A stretch of DNA of 14,461 bases from Candidatus Methanovirga meridionalis (GTDB lineage: Archaea; Methanobacteriota; Methanobacteria; Methanobacteriales; Methanobacteriaceae): the NCBI GenBank assembly GCA_031289325.1, contig JAITPS010000185.1, forward strand, positions 1-14,461. Reading direction: 5' to 3'. Both the position numbers and the translations under genes were made by a program. The notes beneath the pieces were generated by a model. The model was not told where the DNA came from. It did not search any database and worked only from the letters and a program-made list of their open reading frames with translations. Each line of letters opens with the position of its first letter. Position 1 is the stretch's first letter. Below, piece by piece: positions 1 through 5,909 of the stretch.

Positions 1-140
1 TATTTATATTAATTAAAAATTATTTATATTAATTAAAAATTATTTATATTAATTAAAAATTATTTATATTAATTAAAAATTATTTATATTAATTAAAAAT
101 TATTTATATTAATTAAAATATATTTATATTAATTAAAATT
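1..140. repeat. 20-bp tandem repeat array, 7 copies
   Basis: The unit TATTTATATTAATTAAAAAT repeats seven times with no spacers. The first five copies are identical and the last two differ only at their ends. The array starts at the window edge, so its true length is unknown. The core TTTATATTAATTAAAA is the reverse complement of the TTTTAATTAATATAAA module inside the element at 3675-3887. Together with the similar flank at 141-215, this suggests it is the interior of another reversed copy of that family. No coding role is seen. Confidence 0.9.
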
Positions 141-160
141 TAAAATTATATATTTTTATA

Positions 161-205
161 AAAAATTGAAATTAAATAATTTAAAAATTGAAATTAAATA
201 ATTTA
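161..205. repeat. 22-bp direct repeat, 2 copies
   Basis: The 22-bp unit AAAAATTGAAATTAAATAAT plus TT occurs twice in direct succession (161-182 and 183-204). The stretch resembles the interior of the element at 7821-8084, around 7985-8045, and probably belongs to the same decayed repeat element as the array before it. Confidence 0.7.
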
Positions 206-230
206 ATAAAAAATTCTTTGTTTCATATAA

Positions 231-420
231 TTCATGAATGTTCAGTTCTTTGCCTTTTGGTTTTCTGATTTATAGCATCATCTACTGTGTGATTATCCAA
301 ATATCCTATTTCATGGATAGAATTATTTACTTATTTTCGCTTGTTTAAGCCTTTAATTATTCCAGAGAGAGAATGTGTCAATCATTCAATTTCCAAATTT
401 GTTTTAATTATCTGTTGTTT
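231..420 (-). pseudogene. decayed coding remnant, possibly transposase-derived
   Basis: Read on the minus strand in one frame, this stretch has a protein-like composition ending at a TGA near 231, with short segments such as HEIGYLDNHTVDDAINQKTK and LTHSLSGIIKGLNKRK separated by two in-frame stops (TGA, TAA). It has more G and C than the flanking A/T repeats, which suggests former coding sequence. I do not recognise the family; a transposase C-terminus is only a guess from the setting of repeats. No start codon or ribosome site is evident. Confidence 0.3.
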
Positions 421-472
421 AATTTAAAGTTTTTGAGTTCATTTTATTTATTGGTTATGAATGAATGAAATA

Positions 473-490
473 GGAAAAATTTATATATTA
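473..490 (+). promoter_or_regulatory. archaeal promoter (BRE + TATA box)
   Basis: A purine-rich BRE-like GGAAAAA (473-479) is followed directly by TTTATATATTA (480-490), a good archaeal TATA box. Transcription would start near 508. That leaves a leader of about 184 nt before the gene at 692, or the promoter may once have served the broken reading frame that begins at 531. Confidence 0.55.
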
Positions 491-530
491 ATACAACATA
501 TTAACATTTAGTGATTATCAGTAGAATATT

Positions 531-650
531 ATGAAAAATGATGATTTAAATATTTTTTGATGATCGCAGAAAATGCTTGAGAGATTTCTAAAAAACTTAG
601 GTTATTAGAAACTCATAGCAGTGAATATTAATGCCTTGAACTATTAATTT
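531..650 (+). pseudogene. short broken reading frame downstream of a promoter
   Basis: An ATG at 531, with GTGAT at 511-515 upstream, opens a nine-codon frame (MKNDDLNIF) that ends in TGA at 558-560. Beyond it, different frames give protein-like pieces (MLERFLKNLGY, then LETHSSEY and CLELLI) interrupted by stops and frame changes up to about 650. This looks like the wreck of a small gene rather than a functional peptide. I do not recognise the family. It could alternatively be the untranslated leader of the following operon. Confidence 0.25.
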
Positions 651-691
651 AATTAAAAGCTATTAAAAATATTCTATGGATGTGATTGGAT

Positions 692-1144
692 ATGGATAAA
701 AATTTAAAGATTTTATGTGCTATTGTGATTATAGGTTTTCTTACTGCAAGTGCTTATGGCACTATCAAAGGCGGAGTTGCAGAAAAGAAAGGTAAAATTG
801 AAGTTGGTGAATTAAGATTCACTAACAATTCAGAAGGTTTAAATACATCATATGCTGTTTCTTGTATGGTGATAACTTTGGTTTCTCTTGATTATTTGAA
901 GATGAAAACTATATATTATGATAAAGATGCGAATATTCTTGCTAAAAATAATTGTGTTTGGGAAGAAAGAGATCTGTTATCCAGTACAACCGTGCATCCT
1001 TATGAAAATATTGGATATAATGCAGGTCCTAATGGTAAGTTGCCTGTTAAGGTGGATATACTATTTTTTGATGATCCTAATAAAGAAGATACAGGCTCTG
1101 CTATTTATCATACCAGTCTCATGATTAAAGATGGTGAATTGTGA
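692..1144 (+). CDS. small secreted or membrane-anchored protein, unknown function
   Basis: The product is about 150 residues. An N-terminal hydrophobic helix (about residues 6-22, ending ...FLTASAYG) after a short K-containing start looks like a signal peptide or membrane anchor, so the rest is probably outside the cell. The remainder reads as beta-rich, with alternating segments such as KTIYYDKDANILAKN, and has two cysteines (in SCMVI and NNCVW) that could form a disulfide. The pattern loosely recalls FxLYD-like beta-sandwich domains, but I do not recognise a named family. I chose the ATG at 692 over the in-frame TTG at 686 because GTGAT (682-686) then sits as a ribosome site. The TGA stop overlaps the next ATG by one base, so the two are co-translated and likely act together at the cell surface. 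Confidence 0.75.
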   Translation: MDKNLKILCAIVIIGFLTASAYGTIKGGVAEKKGKIEVGELRFTNNSEGLNTSYAVSCMVITLVSLDYLKMKTIYYDKDANILAKNNCVWEERDLLSSTTVHPYENIGYNAGPNGKLPVKVDILFFDDPNKEDTGSAIYHTSLMIKDGEL

Positions 1145-2787
1145 TGATTAACAAATTAAAATCAATTCAAGATAGTTTAATAGCTAAATTAACTGAAAAA
1201 AATATTGGTGGAATCTTGTTTATTTCAAGTTTCATCCTATTTTTCATTCTTTTAATCAAAGGTTTTCCTGATATTTCTTTGAGGTATGATGAAATTTTTA
1301 CCATGCACTTAGTTAAAGATACCATAGGTAATATTATTTATCAAACTGCTATGGATGTTCATCCACCTTTACATTATTTTATTGTTAAGGCTTTCATTTC
1401 TATTGGTCATTTATTTCATTCATCCTTTAGTGATATTTTTTTAGCTAAACTTTCTTCAGCAACTCCAATACTCTTGTTAATGATTTTTTCATGGAAATAT
1501 CTTAAAAAAGATATTGGTTATTTAGCCGCAGGATTATTCAGTTTAAGTGTTGTGTTAATGCCTCAATTTGATTATTACATGGCTGATGTTAGAATGTATT
1601 CTTGGGGCATGTTATTTTTAACTTTAGCATTTTATTCTGCTTATAGAATAAGTATAGATGGTTCATGGAAAAATTATGCTCTTTTAATTTTCTTCGGGAT
1701 TTTAGGTGAATACACTCAATACTATTGCAGTGTAACTCTATTTGCTGTTTATCTGGTCTTATTTGCATGGTTAGCTCTTAAAAATGAAGTAATGAAGGTT
1801 AAAAAATTAATTCTCTCAGGAATTATTTCTGTTGCTGCTTTCATACCTTGGATGGGTATTCTTCTTAATCAGATAAGTTATGTTAGTAATTCTTTTTGGA
1901 TTGCTGAGTTTAATTCTAAAACTTTACTTCAAACTGTTTGGTATGTATTAAGTTCTCGTAAAGTAGGTGATACTACATATACTCTTGTCCATGGTGCGAA
2001 AACAGAATGGGAAGGTGTTGTTTTACTTATACTTATTGTATTAATCTTAGCAATATCTTTATATTATTTGTTTAAAGAAAACATATCACTCAATAGTTTA
2101 AAACGAATTGGCAAAATAAATTTTTTAACATTTTCTGCATTAATCACTGTATTGGAAGTTTTATTGGGGATGTTATTATCAGATGTTATAGGAAAAGAAA
2201 TCTTACATGTTCGTTATATTGTCATTGGATTAGCTTTATTTTGGTTATCTGTTTGTATTATTATTAGTAAAACATTCAAAAAGTCTAAACCCGTTTTCTT
2301 AGTACTCATGTTTTTATTCCTTTTAGGTGGTGGACTGAATTTATCGTTTAGTTTTCATAAAATGGATGTTAATACAGGGTTTGCCCATAGTATTCAAGAT
2401 GTTTTGAAATTGATTGATCCTGATGATTTAGTTATTGATGGTGATTTATCTACAACAGGGTTTAGGGAGTTGCTTATGTCTCATCCTGATGAAAATACTT
2501 ATATTGGTCAATTAGATACCTACTGGGAACCTCCATTTATGAATGTGTATTCATCTCAACATAATATGAGCATTTTTGGTGGAAATCTAATGTCAAGAGT
2601 TAATAAAACATTAGAATCTGGACACAATGTTTGGATATATGGTATTAGTAATGGACATAATAATCTAATGACCATTAGAAATTCTCAATGGGGGTATTTA
2701 GATTTTTATAAAGTTAAAGCTTATACTCTTAAAAAAGCTATTATTCCTGGTGATAATGGTGCTATTTATGAAATAATAGCTAACTAA
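1144..2787 (+). CDS. GT-C / GT39-like integral membrane glycosyltransferase
   Basis: The 547-residue product starts with a hydrophobic helix (about residues 21-40), continues with many membrane segments up to about residue 410, and ends in a soluble tail of about 130 residues that probably faces outward. The first external loop carries RYDE (D49-E50), the position of the catalytic acidic motif in PMT/ArnT-type (GT39, GT-C fold) enzymes. It is followed by DVHPPLHY (71-78), another hallmark of this group. Such enzymes move a sugar from a polyprenyl-phosphate donor to a protein or lipid acceptor on the outer face of the membrane; the acceptor here is unknown. The ATG at 1144 overlaps the upstream TGA and has GGTGA (1134-1138) as ribosome site; the GTG at 1141 is the less likely alternative start. 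It is convergent with mobB. The family is fairly sure, the substrate is not. Confidence 0.78.
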   Translation: MINKLKSIQDSLIAKLTEKNIGGILFISSFILFFILLIKGFPDISLRYDEIFTMHLVKDTIGNIIYQTAMDVHPPLHYFIVKAFISIGHLFHSSFSDIFLAKLSSATPILLLMIFSWKYLKKDIGYLAAGLFSLSVVLMPQFDYYMADVRMYSWGMLFLTLAFYSAYRISIDGSWKNYALLIFFGILGEYTQYYCSVTLFAVYLVLFAWLALKNEVMKVKKLILSGIISVAAFIPWMGILLNQISYVSNSFWIAEFNSKTLLQTVWYVLSSRKVGDTTYTLVHGAKTEWEGVVLLILIVLILAISLYYLFKENISLNSLKRIGKINFLTFSALITVLEVLLGMLLSDVIGKEILHVRYIVIGLALFWLSVCIIISKTFKKSKPVFLVLMFLFLLGGGLNLSFSFHKMDVNTGFAHSIQDVLKLIDPDDLVIDGDLSTTGFRELLMSHPDENTYIGQLDTYWEPPFMNVYSSQHNMSIFGGNLMSRVNKTLESGHNVWIYGISNGHNNLMTIRNSQWGYLDFYKVKAYTLKKAIIPGDNGAIYEIIAN

Positions 2788-2862
2788 TTATTTAAAGCTA
2801 AATAAAATGGTTGAATAGATTGTAAATGAAAAATTTATGAATATCATCTCAGAATTATTTAT

Positions 2863-3570
2863 TTATTTTTCTTTTTTTTTATTTATTATTATTTCAACTT
2901 TATTGAAGTCTTTTACACCAAATTCTTCTGTTTTTAAGGTTTTTAACATTCCAGTTATTGTGTTTTTTATAAAATTATTAACAAAATAGTTCAATCCTAT
3001 ATTTTTTTCATCAATAGATAATGAAACATCTAAGTCATTAGAATCATACTCTAATTCTTTTTTAATAATAGCTTTTCCAATATCTAATCCATTAGTATAC
3101 CCACATTCATTAGTGTATAATGTGTCAATAATATCATAGCTTAATTTTTCAATATCATCTACTAAAGAAGTGATTTCTTTTTCATTTGTTTTGAATGGAT
3201 CAATTACTTTTATTGTAAATTCATCGGCTAAGTCTTGTGATGTTGAAACTTTTGAATAGCTATATTTCTTAAAGCCTTCAATTATAACAAAATCAGGATT
3301 TTCAATGGCTTTAATTATAAATAATAATCTATCTAAGGAGTACACTTTACCTATATTAAAAAAAGTTTTATCACCAACTCCTACAACAATATCGGAACCT
3401 GCATTTCCATGCTTCCATGTATCACTATTTTCTTTATCAATTTCAATAATATGGTGTGTGTGCTTTATTGTAGCTACTTTATACTCTCTTTTTTTAAGCT
3501 CTTCTATAATTTTTACAGTTAGTAATGTTTTTCCAGTATTTTTTTTCCCAATAATCGAAAATATTCTAAT
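2863..3570 (-). CDS. mobB: MobB, molybdopterin-guanine dinucleotide biosynthesis GTP-binding protein; no canonical start codon
   Basis: MobB is a GTP-binding accessory in attaching GMP to molybdopterin, giving the MGD cofactor used by formylmethanofuran and formate dehydrogenases. The frame stays open from the stop at 2863 back to an in-frame stop at 3607-3609. It encodes a P-loop near its start (GKKNTGKT, residues 8-15 if counted from 3570), then VATIKHTHH, a central WKHGNAGSD segment and PDFVIIEGFKK, the usual MobB order. No ATG, GTG or TTG precedes the P-loop in frame; the first is GTG at 3343-3345, which would delete the nucleotide-binding half. The best-placed start is ATT at 3568-3570, seven bases after AGAGG. 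Either this rare codon is used or the start has been lost by mutation. The protein would be about 235 residues, normal for MobB. It is convergent with the glycosyltransferase and divergent from cbiM. Confidence 0.75.
   Translation of the reverse strand: MRIFSIIGKKNTGKTLLTVKIIEELKKREYKVATIKHTHHIIEIDKENSDTWKHGNAGSDIVVGVGDKTFFNIGKVYSLDRLLFIIKAIENPDFVIIEGFKKYSYSKVSTSQDLADEFTIKVIDPFKTNEKEITSLVDDIEKLSYDIIDTLYTNECGYTNGLDIGKAIIKKELEYDSNDLDVSLSIDEKNIGLNYFVNNFIKNTITGMLKTLKTEEFGVKDFNKVEIIINKKKEK
2866..2880 (+). terminator. oligo-T terminator after the glycosyltransferase gene
   Basis: A T-rich run (five T, one C, nine T) follows the glycosyltransferase stop by about 80 bases, as expected for archaeal termination. 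It overlaps the last codons of the convergent mobB, whose lysine-rich tail (KKKEK) is encoded by the same run. Confidence 0.55.
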
Positions 3571-3577
3571 TTTAATT

Positions 3578-3585
3578 CCTCTTTC
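3578..3585 (-). promoter_or_regulatory. ribosome binding site deciding the mobB start
   Basis: On the minus strand GAAAGAGG lies seven bases before the ATT codon at 3568-3570, directly upstream of the KIRIFS/P-loop region. It is the main reason to place translation start there despite the non-standard codon. Confidence 0.5.
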
Positions 3586-3655
3586 TAAATTTAATCTTCT
3601 TTTTAACTATAATGAATGAAATAATGTTTTTAAGTACAGTAAAAGCTTTGTTTTT

Positions 3656-3663
3656 AATATAAA
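3656..3663 (-). promoter_or_regulatory. candidate TATA box for mobB
   Basis: The minus strand reads TTTATATT within an A/T-rich stretch, predicting a start of transcription near 3633 and a leader of about 60 nt before the mobB ribosome site. In such AT-rich DNA this match is only suggestive. Confidence 0.35.
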
Positions 3664-3674
3664 TAATTTTTAAT

Positions 3675-3887
3675 TATAGTCCTAATGGAAAAGTTCTTAA
3701 ATTTTGAAATGATAATTTTTTTATTAAATTATTTAATTTTAACTATTATTTCATGAAAATTTATAATTTTAAATTTTAATTAATATAAATTTATTTTAAT
3801 TAATATAATTAATTTTAAATCAATATTTTTTAATAATATCTATTTTTAAAAAAGTTATTTATTAAGAACTTTATCAAATCAACTATA
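3675..3887. mobile_element. MITE-like element, family copy 1
   Basis: This is an A/T-rich, non-coding element of about 213 bp. The left end starts TATAGT and contains GGAAAAGTTCTTAA; the right end, reverse complemented, starts TATAGT and contains GATAAAGTTCTTAA. The 11-bp core AAAGTTCTTAA (3690-3700) and TTAAGAACTTT (3863-3873) are perfect inverted copies. The interior includes two TTTTAATTAATATAA modules. The same ends recur at 7821-8084, 10991-11613 and near 14037. The TATA at both tips would fit TA target duplication, as with Tc1/mariner-type MITEs, but that is inference and no transposase is present. Confidence 0.6.
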
Positions 3888-3960
3888 ATATATTTTAATA
3901 ATATTTATTTATTTATTTTTAAAAAAGATATTTATTAAGAACTTTATCAAAACCAATATA
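3888..3960. repeat. duplicated right end of the element family
   Basis: Immediately after copy 1, the segment TTTTAATAATATTTATT through TTATTAAGAACTTTATCAAA (ending about 3951) repeats the last roughly 70 bases of the element with small changes. It looks like a partial tandem duplication of the right terminus. Confidence 0.6.
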
Positions 3961-4340
3961 TTAAATTTTTAATTAAAAAAATTATAATTATTCAAATTAA
4001 GATTAAATTAATTTTATTTAATAATAATTTTGATAAATTATTACATTTTTTAATTTACCTTACTGTTTCTTTATTTATTTTTTAAGTAATTAAAACTTAT
4101 TTAAATTTATTTTATGGATTATTTATTTGTTTATTTAAATTTTAAATATTTTAGTATCTTTTGTTAATTTATTAATAAGAAAAACACGATTAATATTTTT
4201 TAATGAATTATTACATTTTAAAAAACAAGGTAGTATGTTACATATTTTTTGTTTTTAAATAACCTTTAACTATAATTAACATTATTCATGATTTAGTTAA
4301 TCTTATTTTTTGTTTTTAATAAACATTTTTATTAAAAAAT
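3961..4340. other. A/T-rich gene-free spacer
   Basis: I see no plausible reading frame, RNA gene or strong repeat here, only A/T tracts. One detail: GTAGTATGTTACA at 4229-4241 closely matches GTAATATGTTACA at 4806-4818 in the promoter region of the metal importer. Confidence 0.5.
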
Positions 4341-4344
4341 TTTA

Positions 4345-4360
4345 GAAATATTTATATAAG
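4345..4360 (+). promoter_or_regulatory. archaeal promoter upstream of candidate RNA
   Basis: GAAATA (4345-4350, BRE-like) is followed by TTTATATAAG (4351-4360), one of the best TATA boxes in the window. Transcription would begin near 4380. It could drive a small RNA, or serve as a distal promoter for cbiM with a leader of about 520 nt. Confidence 0.5.
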
Positions 4361-4379
4361 TATTACTATTAATAAATAA

Positions 4380-4535
4380 GTATCATTATAGTAAGTTGGT
4401 GGATAACAATTATTCTCTCTGGATTAATAATTATCCATTAGATAAATATATTATATGTAGATATATTAATATCTAAATTCAACTCAAAAGTAGATTCAAC
4501 TAAAACTGAATGAACATCATTCAGTCATTTTTGGA
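4380..4535 (+). ncRNA. candidate structured RNA or long structured leader
   Basis: This stretch downstream of a good promoter has richer base composition than its surroundings and three hairpins. They are TGGAT/ATCCA with inner AATTATT/AATAATT (4400-4437), GATAT/ATATC (4460-4473), and a perfect 9-bp stem ACTGAATGA/TCATTCAGT with a 3-base loop (4505-4525) followed by CATTTTT, which resembles a terminator. An eight-base direct repeat ATTCAACT also occurs twice. A 25-codon frame starting GTG at 4399 is an alternative explanation, but it has no clear ribosome site. I do not recognise a known RNA family. Confidence 0.3.
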
Positions 4536-4609
4536 ACAAAATATACTCCATACAACTTATTATCAGTGATTTACAAATTATTTAATGTTAATTTTATTAT
4601 TTAAAAATA

Positions 4610-4691
4610 AAAATAGTAAAATAGAATAGTTAAATAAAAATAGTTAAATAAAAATAGTAAAATAGAATAGTTAAGTAAAAATAGTTAAATA
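4610..4691. repeat. 41-bp tandem repeat, 2 copies
   Basis: A 41-bp unit beginning AAAATAGTAAAATAGAATAG occurs at 4610-4650 and again at 4651-4691 with one clear difference (TTAAATAAAA versus TTAAGTAAAA). Each unit also contains shorter repeats of the AAATAGTTAAATA type. It lies about 210 bases before cbiM. Confidence 0.8.
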
Positions 4692-4788
4692 TAGTACTTC
4701 ACCAAACTTTTTTAACATAGATAAGATTATTTAAATCTATTCTTAAATAGTTAAATTTCAATTTTGGGAAAATCTAAAAGGTTTTATG

Positions 4789-4816
4789 TATGTTATTTAG
4801 CATGAGTAATATGTTA
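4789..4816 (+). promoter_or_regulatory. direct repeat TATGTTA upstream of cbiM promoter
   Basis: TATGTTA occurs at 4789-4795 and 4810-4816, 21 bases apart, which is about two helical turns and would place two bound proteins on one DNA face just upstream of the TATA box. The second copy lies in GTAATATGTTAC, an imperfect palindrome. This could be an activator or metal-sensor site; it does not match the bacterial NikR operator GTATGA-N16-TCATAC. Confidence 0.3.
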
Positions 4817-4835
4817 CAAAGGTTAAGGAGAGTAC

Positions 4836-4845
4836 TATAAAAATA
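4836..4845 (+). promoter_or_regulatory. proximal TATA box of the metal importer operon
   Basis: TATAAAAATA stands 56 bases before the cbiM ATG and follows a purine-rich GGAGAGTAC. Transcription would start near 4862, giving a leader of about 40 nt with the strong ribosome site in it. Confidence 0.5.
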
Positions 4846-4849
4846 GTTT

Positions 4850-4882
4850 AATTGGAACTGCAAATTATAATGCAATCCAATT
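4850..4882 (+). promoter_or_regulatory. dyad overlapping the predicted cbiM transcription start
   Basis: AATTGGA (4850-4856) pairs with TCCAATT (4876-4882), and inside it TGCA (4859-4862) pairs with TGCA (4871-4874) around an eight-base loop. Because it spans the predicted start site, an operator for a metal-responsive repressor is more likely than an RNA switch. If transcription begins farther upstream it would instead form an RNA hairpin just before the ribosome site. Confidence 0.4.
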
Positions 4883-4887
4883 TTTAT

Positions 4888-4894
4888 AAGGAGG
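4888..4894 (+). promoter_or_regulatory. ribosome binding site of cbiM
   Basis: AAGGAGG six bases before the ATG at 4901 is a near-perfect match to the archaeal anti-SD. It fixes the start, which matters because the extreme N-terminus of CbiM binds the metal. Confidence 0.8.
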
Positions 4895-4900
4895 AAAAAG

Positions 4901-5533
4901 ATGCATATACCTGATGGTTTTATACCAATTTCACAATGTGTAGTTTACTATGCCATAGTAATTGTAGTGGGTTACTTTGCTGTTAATTGGGCAAAAAACA
5001 ACTTAGATGAGAGACAAATACCTTTACTTGCAGTTCTTGGAGCTGGAATATTTGCAATAATGGCAATGAATATTCCTATTCCATGGGGGACGAGTGGGCA
5101 TATGATAGGATCACCTTTAGTATCCATTTTGCTTGGAAGTCCTTATGCTGGTTTTTTAGTTATTTCAGTGGTGCTTATAATACAAGCTTTAGCTTTTGGA
5201 GATGGTGGTTTAACCGTTCTCGGAGCAAATATATTTAACATGGGTATTGTTGGCTCATTTGTAGGTTTTTATGTTTTTAAAGCACTTAAACCTCTAATTA
5301 AATCTGCTGGATCTGTTTTCATAGGAAGTTTTTTAGCAATATTTATTGCAGCAGTGGTTTGTGCTTTTGAATTATCTATAGCAGGAACATTCCCATTAGA
5401 AGACGGATTAATTTTCATGGGATTATATCATGCTGTAATAGGTCTTGTTGCTGAAGGAGTGATTAGTACAATCGTTTACACGGCTATGAAAAACCTTAGA
5501 CCAGATTTAATCAGTAGTGGGAGTTTGGATTAA
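4901..5533 (+). CDS. cbiM: CbiM/NikM, substrate-binding membrane subunit of ECF cobalt/nickel importer
   Basis: This 210-residue integral membrane protein is the S component that captures Co2+ or Ni2+ outside and hands it to the CbiQO motor. It begins MHIPDGF, the family signature. In the known NikM2 structure the metal is held by the N-terminal amine and His2 together with His67, and His67 is present here in TSGHMIG, numbered from this start. GSPYAGF and the glycine-rich GDGGLTVLGANIFNMG segment are also conserved. About six to seven hydrophobic helices are visible. The length is normal for CbiM/NikM without a fused domain. It is the first gene of a four-gene operon with a strong ribosome site; the next gene starts one base after its stop. 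The sequence does not by itself settle cobalt against nickel. Confidence 0.93.
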   Translation: MHIPDGFIPISQCVVYYAIVIVVGYFAVNWAKNNLDERQIPLLAVLGAGIFAIMAMNIPIPWGTSGHMIGSPLVSILLGSPYAGFLVISVVLIIQALAFGDGGLTVLGANIFNMGIVGSFVGFYVFKALKPLIKSAGSVFIGSFLAIFIAAVVCAFELSIAGTFPLEDGLIFMGLYHAVIGLVAEGVISTIVYTAMKNLRPDLISSGSLD

Positions 5534-5534
5534 A

Positions 5535-5861
5535 ATGGAAAATAAAGATAAAAATTTATTGATTGTTGGAGTAGTAGTAGCACTCATAATAGCTATTTTA
5601 GCAGCATTTTTTGCTTCAAGTAACCCAGATGGGTTAGAGAGTACCGCGGAAAAATTAAATCCAGGAGTTCTTGAGGCTCCAGCAGTCCATGAAGCAATAA
5701 TGCCAGATTATAAAATACCTATATTTGGAGATAGTCCTATTTCAGGTGCTATAGCTATTGTAATAGGTGTTATAATAGTTTTTGCTTTGGCCTACTTTGT
5801 TGGATCTATTTTAAAAAAGAAGTCACATAAAAAAAAAGAAGTCACAAAGTCAGATAAATAA
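5535..5861 (+). CDS. PDGLE-domain small membrane subunit (CbiN/NikN role)
   Basis: This 108-residue protein has two membrane helices (about residues 8-27 and 70-93) around an external loop, with a basic cytoplasmic tail. Directly after the first helix it carries NPDGLES (PDGLE at 31-35), the signature of the PDGLE domain found beside or fused to CbiM/NikM. It therefore fills the place of CbiN/NikN, the small partner needed to load metal into CbiM, although it lacks the usual CbiN-type sequence. The ATG at 5535 is one base after the cbiM stop; an in-frame GTG at 5517 would overlap cbiM and is less likely. GGGAG at 5519-5523, inside the end of cbiM, could serve as ribosome site, so translation is probably coupled. 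Confidence 0.85.
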   Translation: MENKDKNLLIVGVVVALIIAILAAFFASSNPDGLESTAEKLNPGVLEAPAVHEAIMPDYKIPIFGDSPISGAIAIVIGVIIVFALAYFVGSILKKKSHKKKEVTKSDK

Positions 5862-5909
5862 TTATAGTTGGAATGAATAATTAATAAAACTTAAAAGGTT
5901 GGATTATAT

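Noticed and set aside
1..140. Regular repeats that might suggest a CRISPR array
   Set aside because: The 20-bp units are directly adjacent with no unique spacers and no cas genes are nearby; it is a simple tandem array.
3343..3345. GTG as the true start of a shortened mobB
   Set aside because: It would remove the P-loop and the WKHGNAGSD region, while the upstream frame is open and carries recognisable MobB motifs with a ribosome site before it.
3345..3570. Frameshift splitting mobB into two pieces
   Set aside because: Codon-by-codon reading shows both halves in the same frame without stops; only the start codon is missing.
3305..3619. Plus-strand reading frame of 104 codons
   Set aside because: It is antisense to the N-terminal, P-loop half of mobB, whose motifs are clear on the minus strand.
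4850..4882. Cobalamin or other known riboswitch before cbiM
   Set aside because: The predicted leader is too short for a B12 riboswitch and no known conserved core is visible; a DNA operator is more likely.
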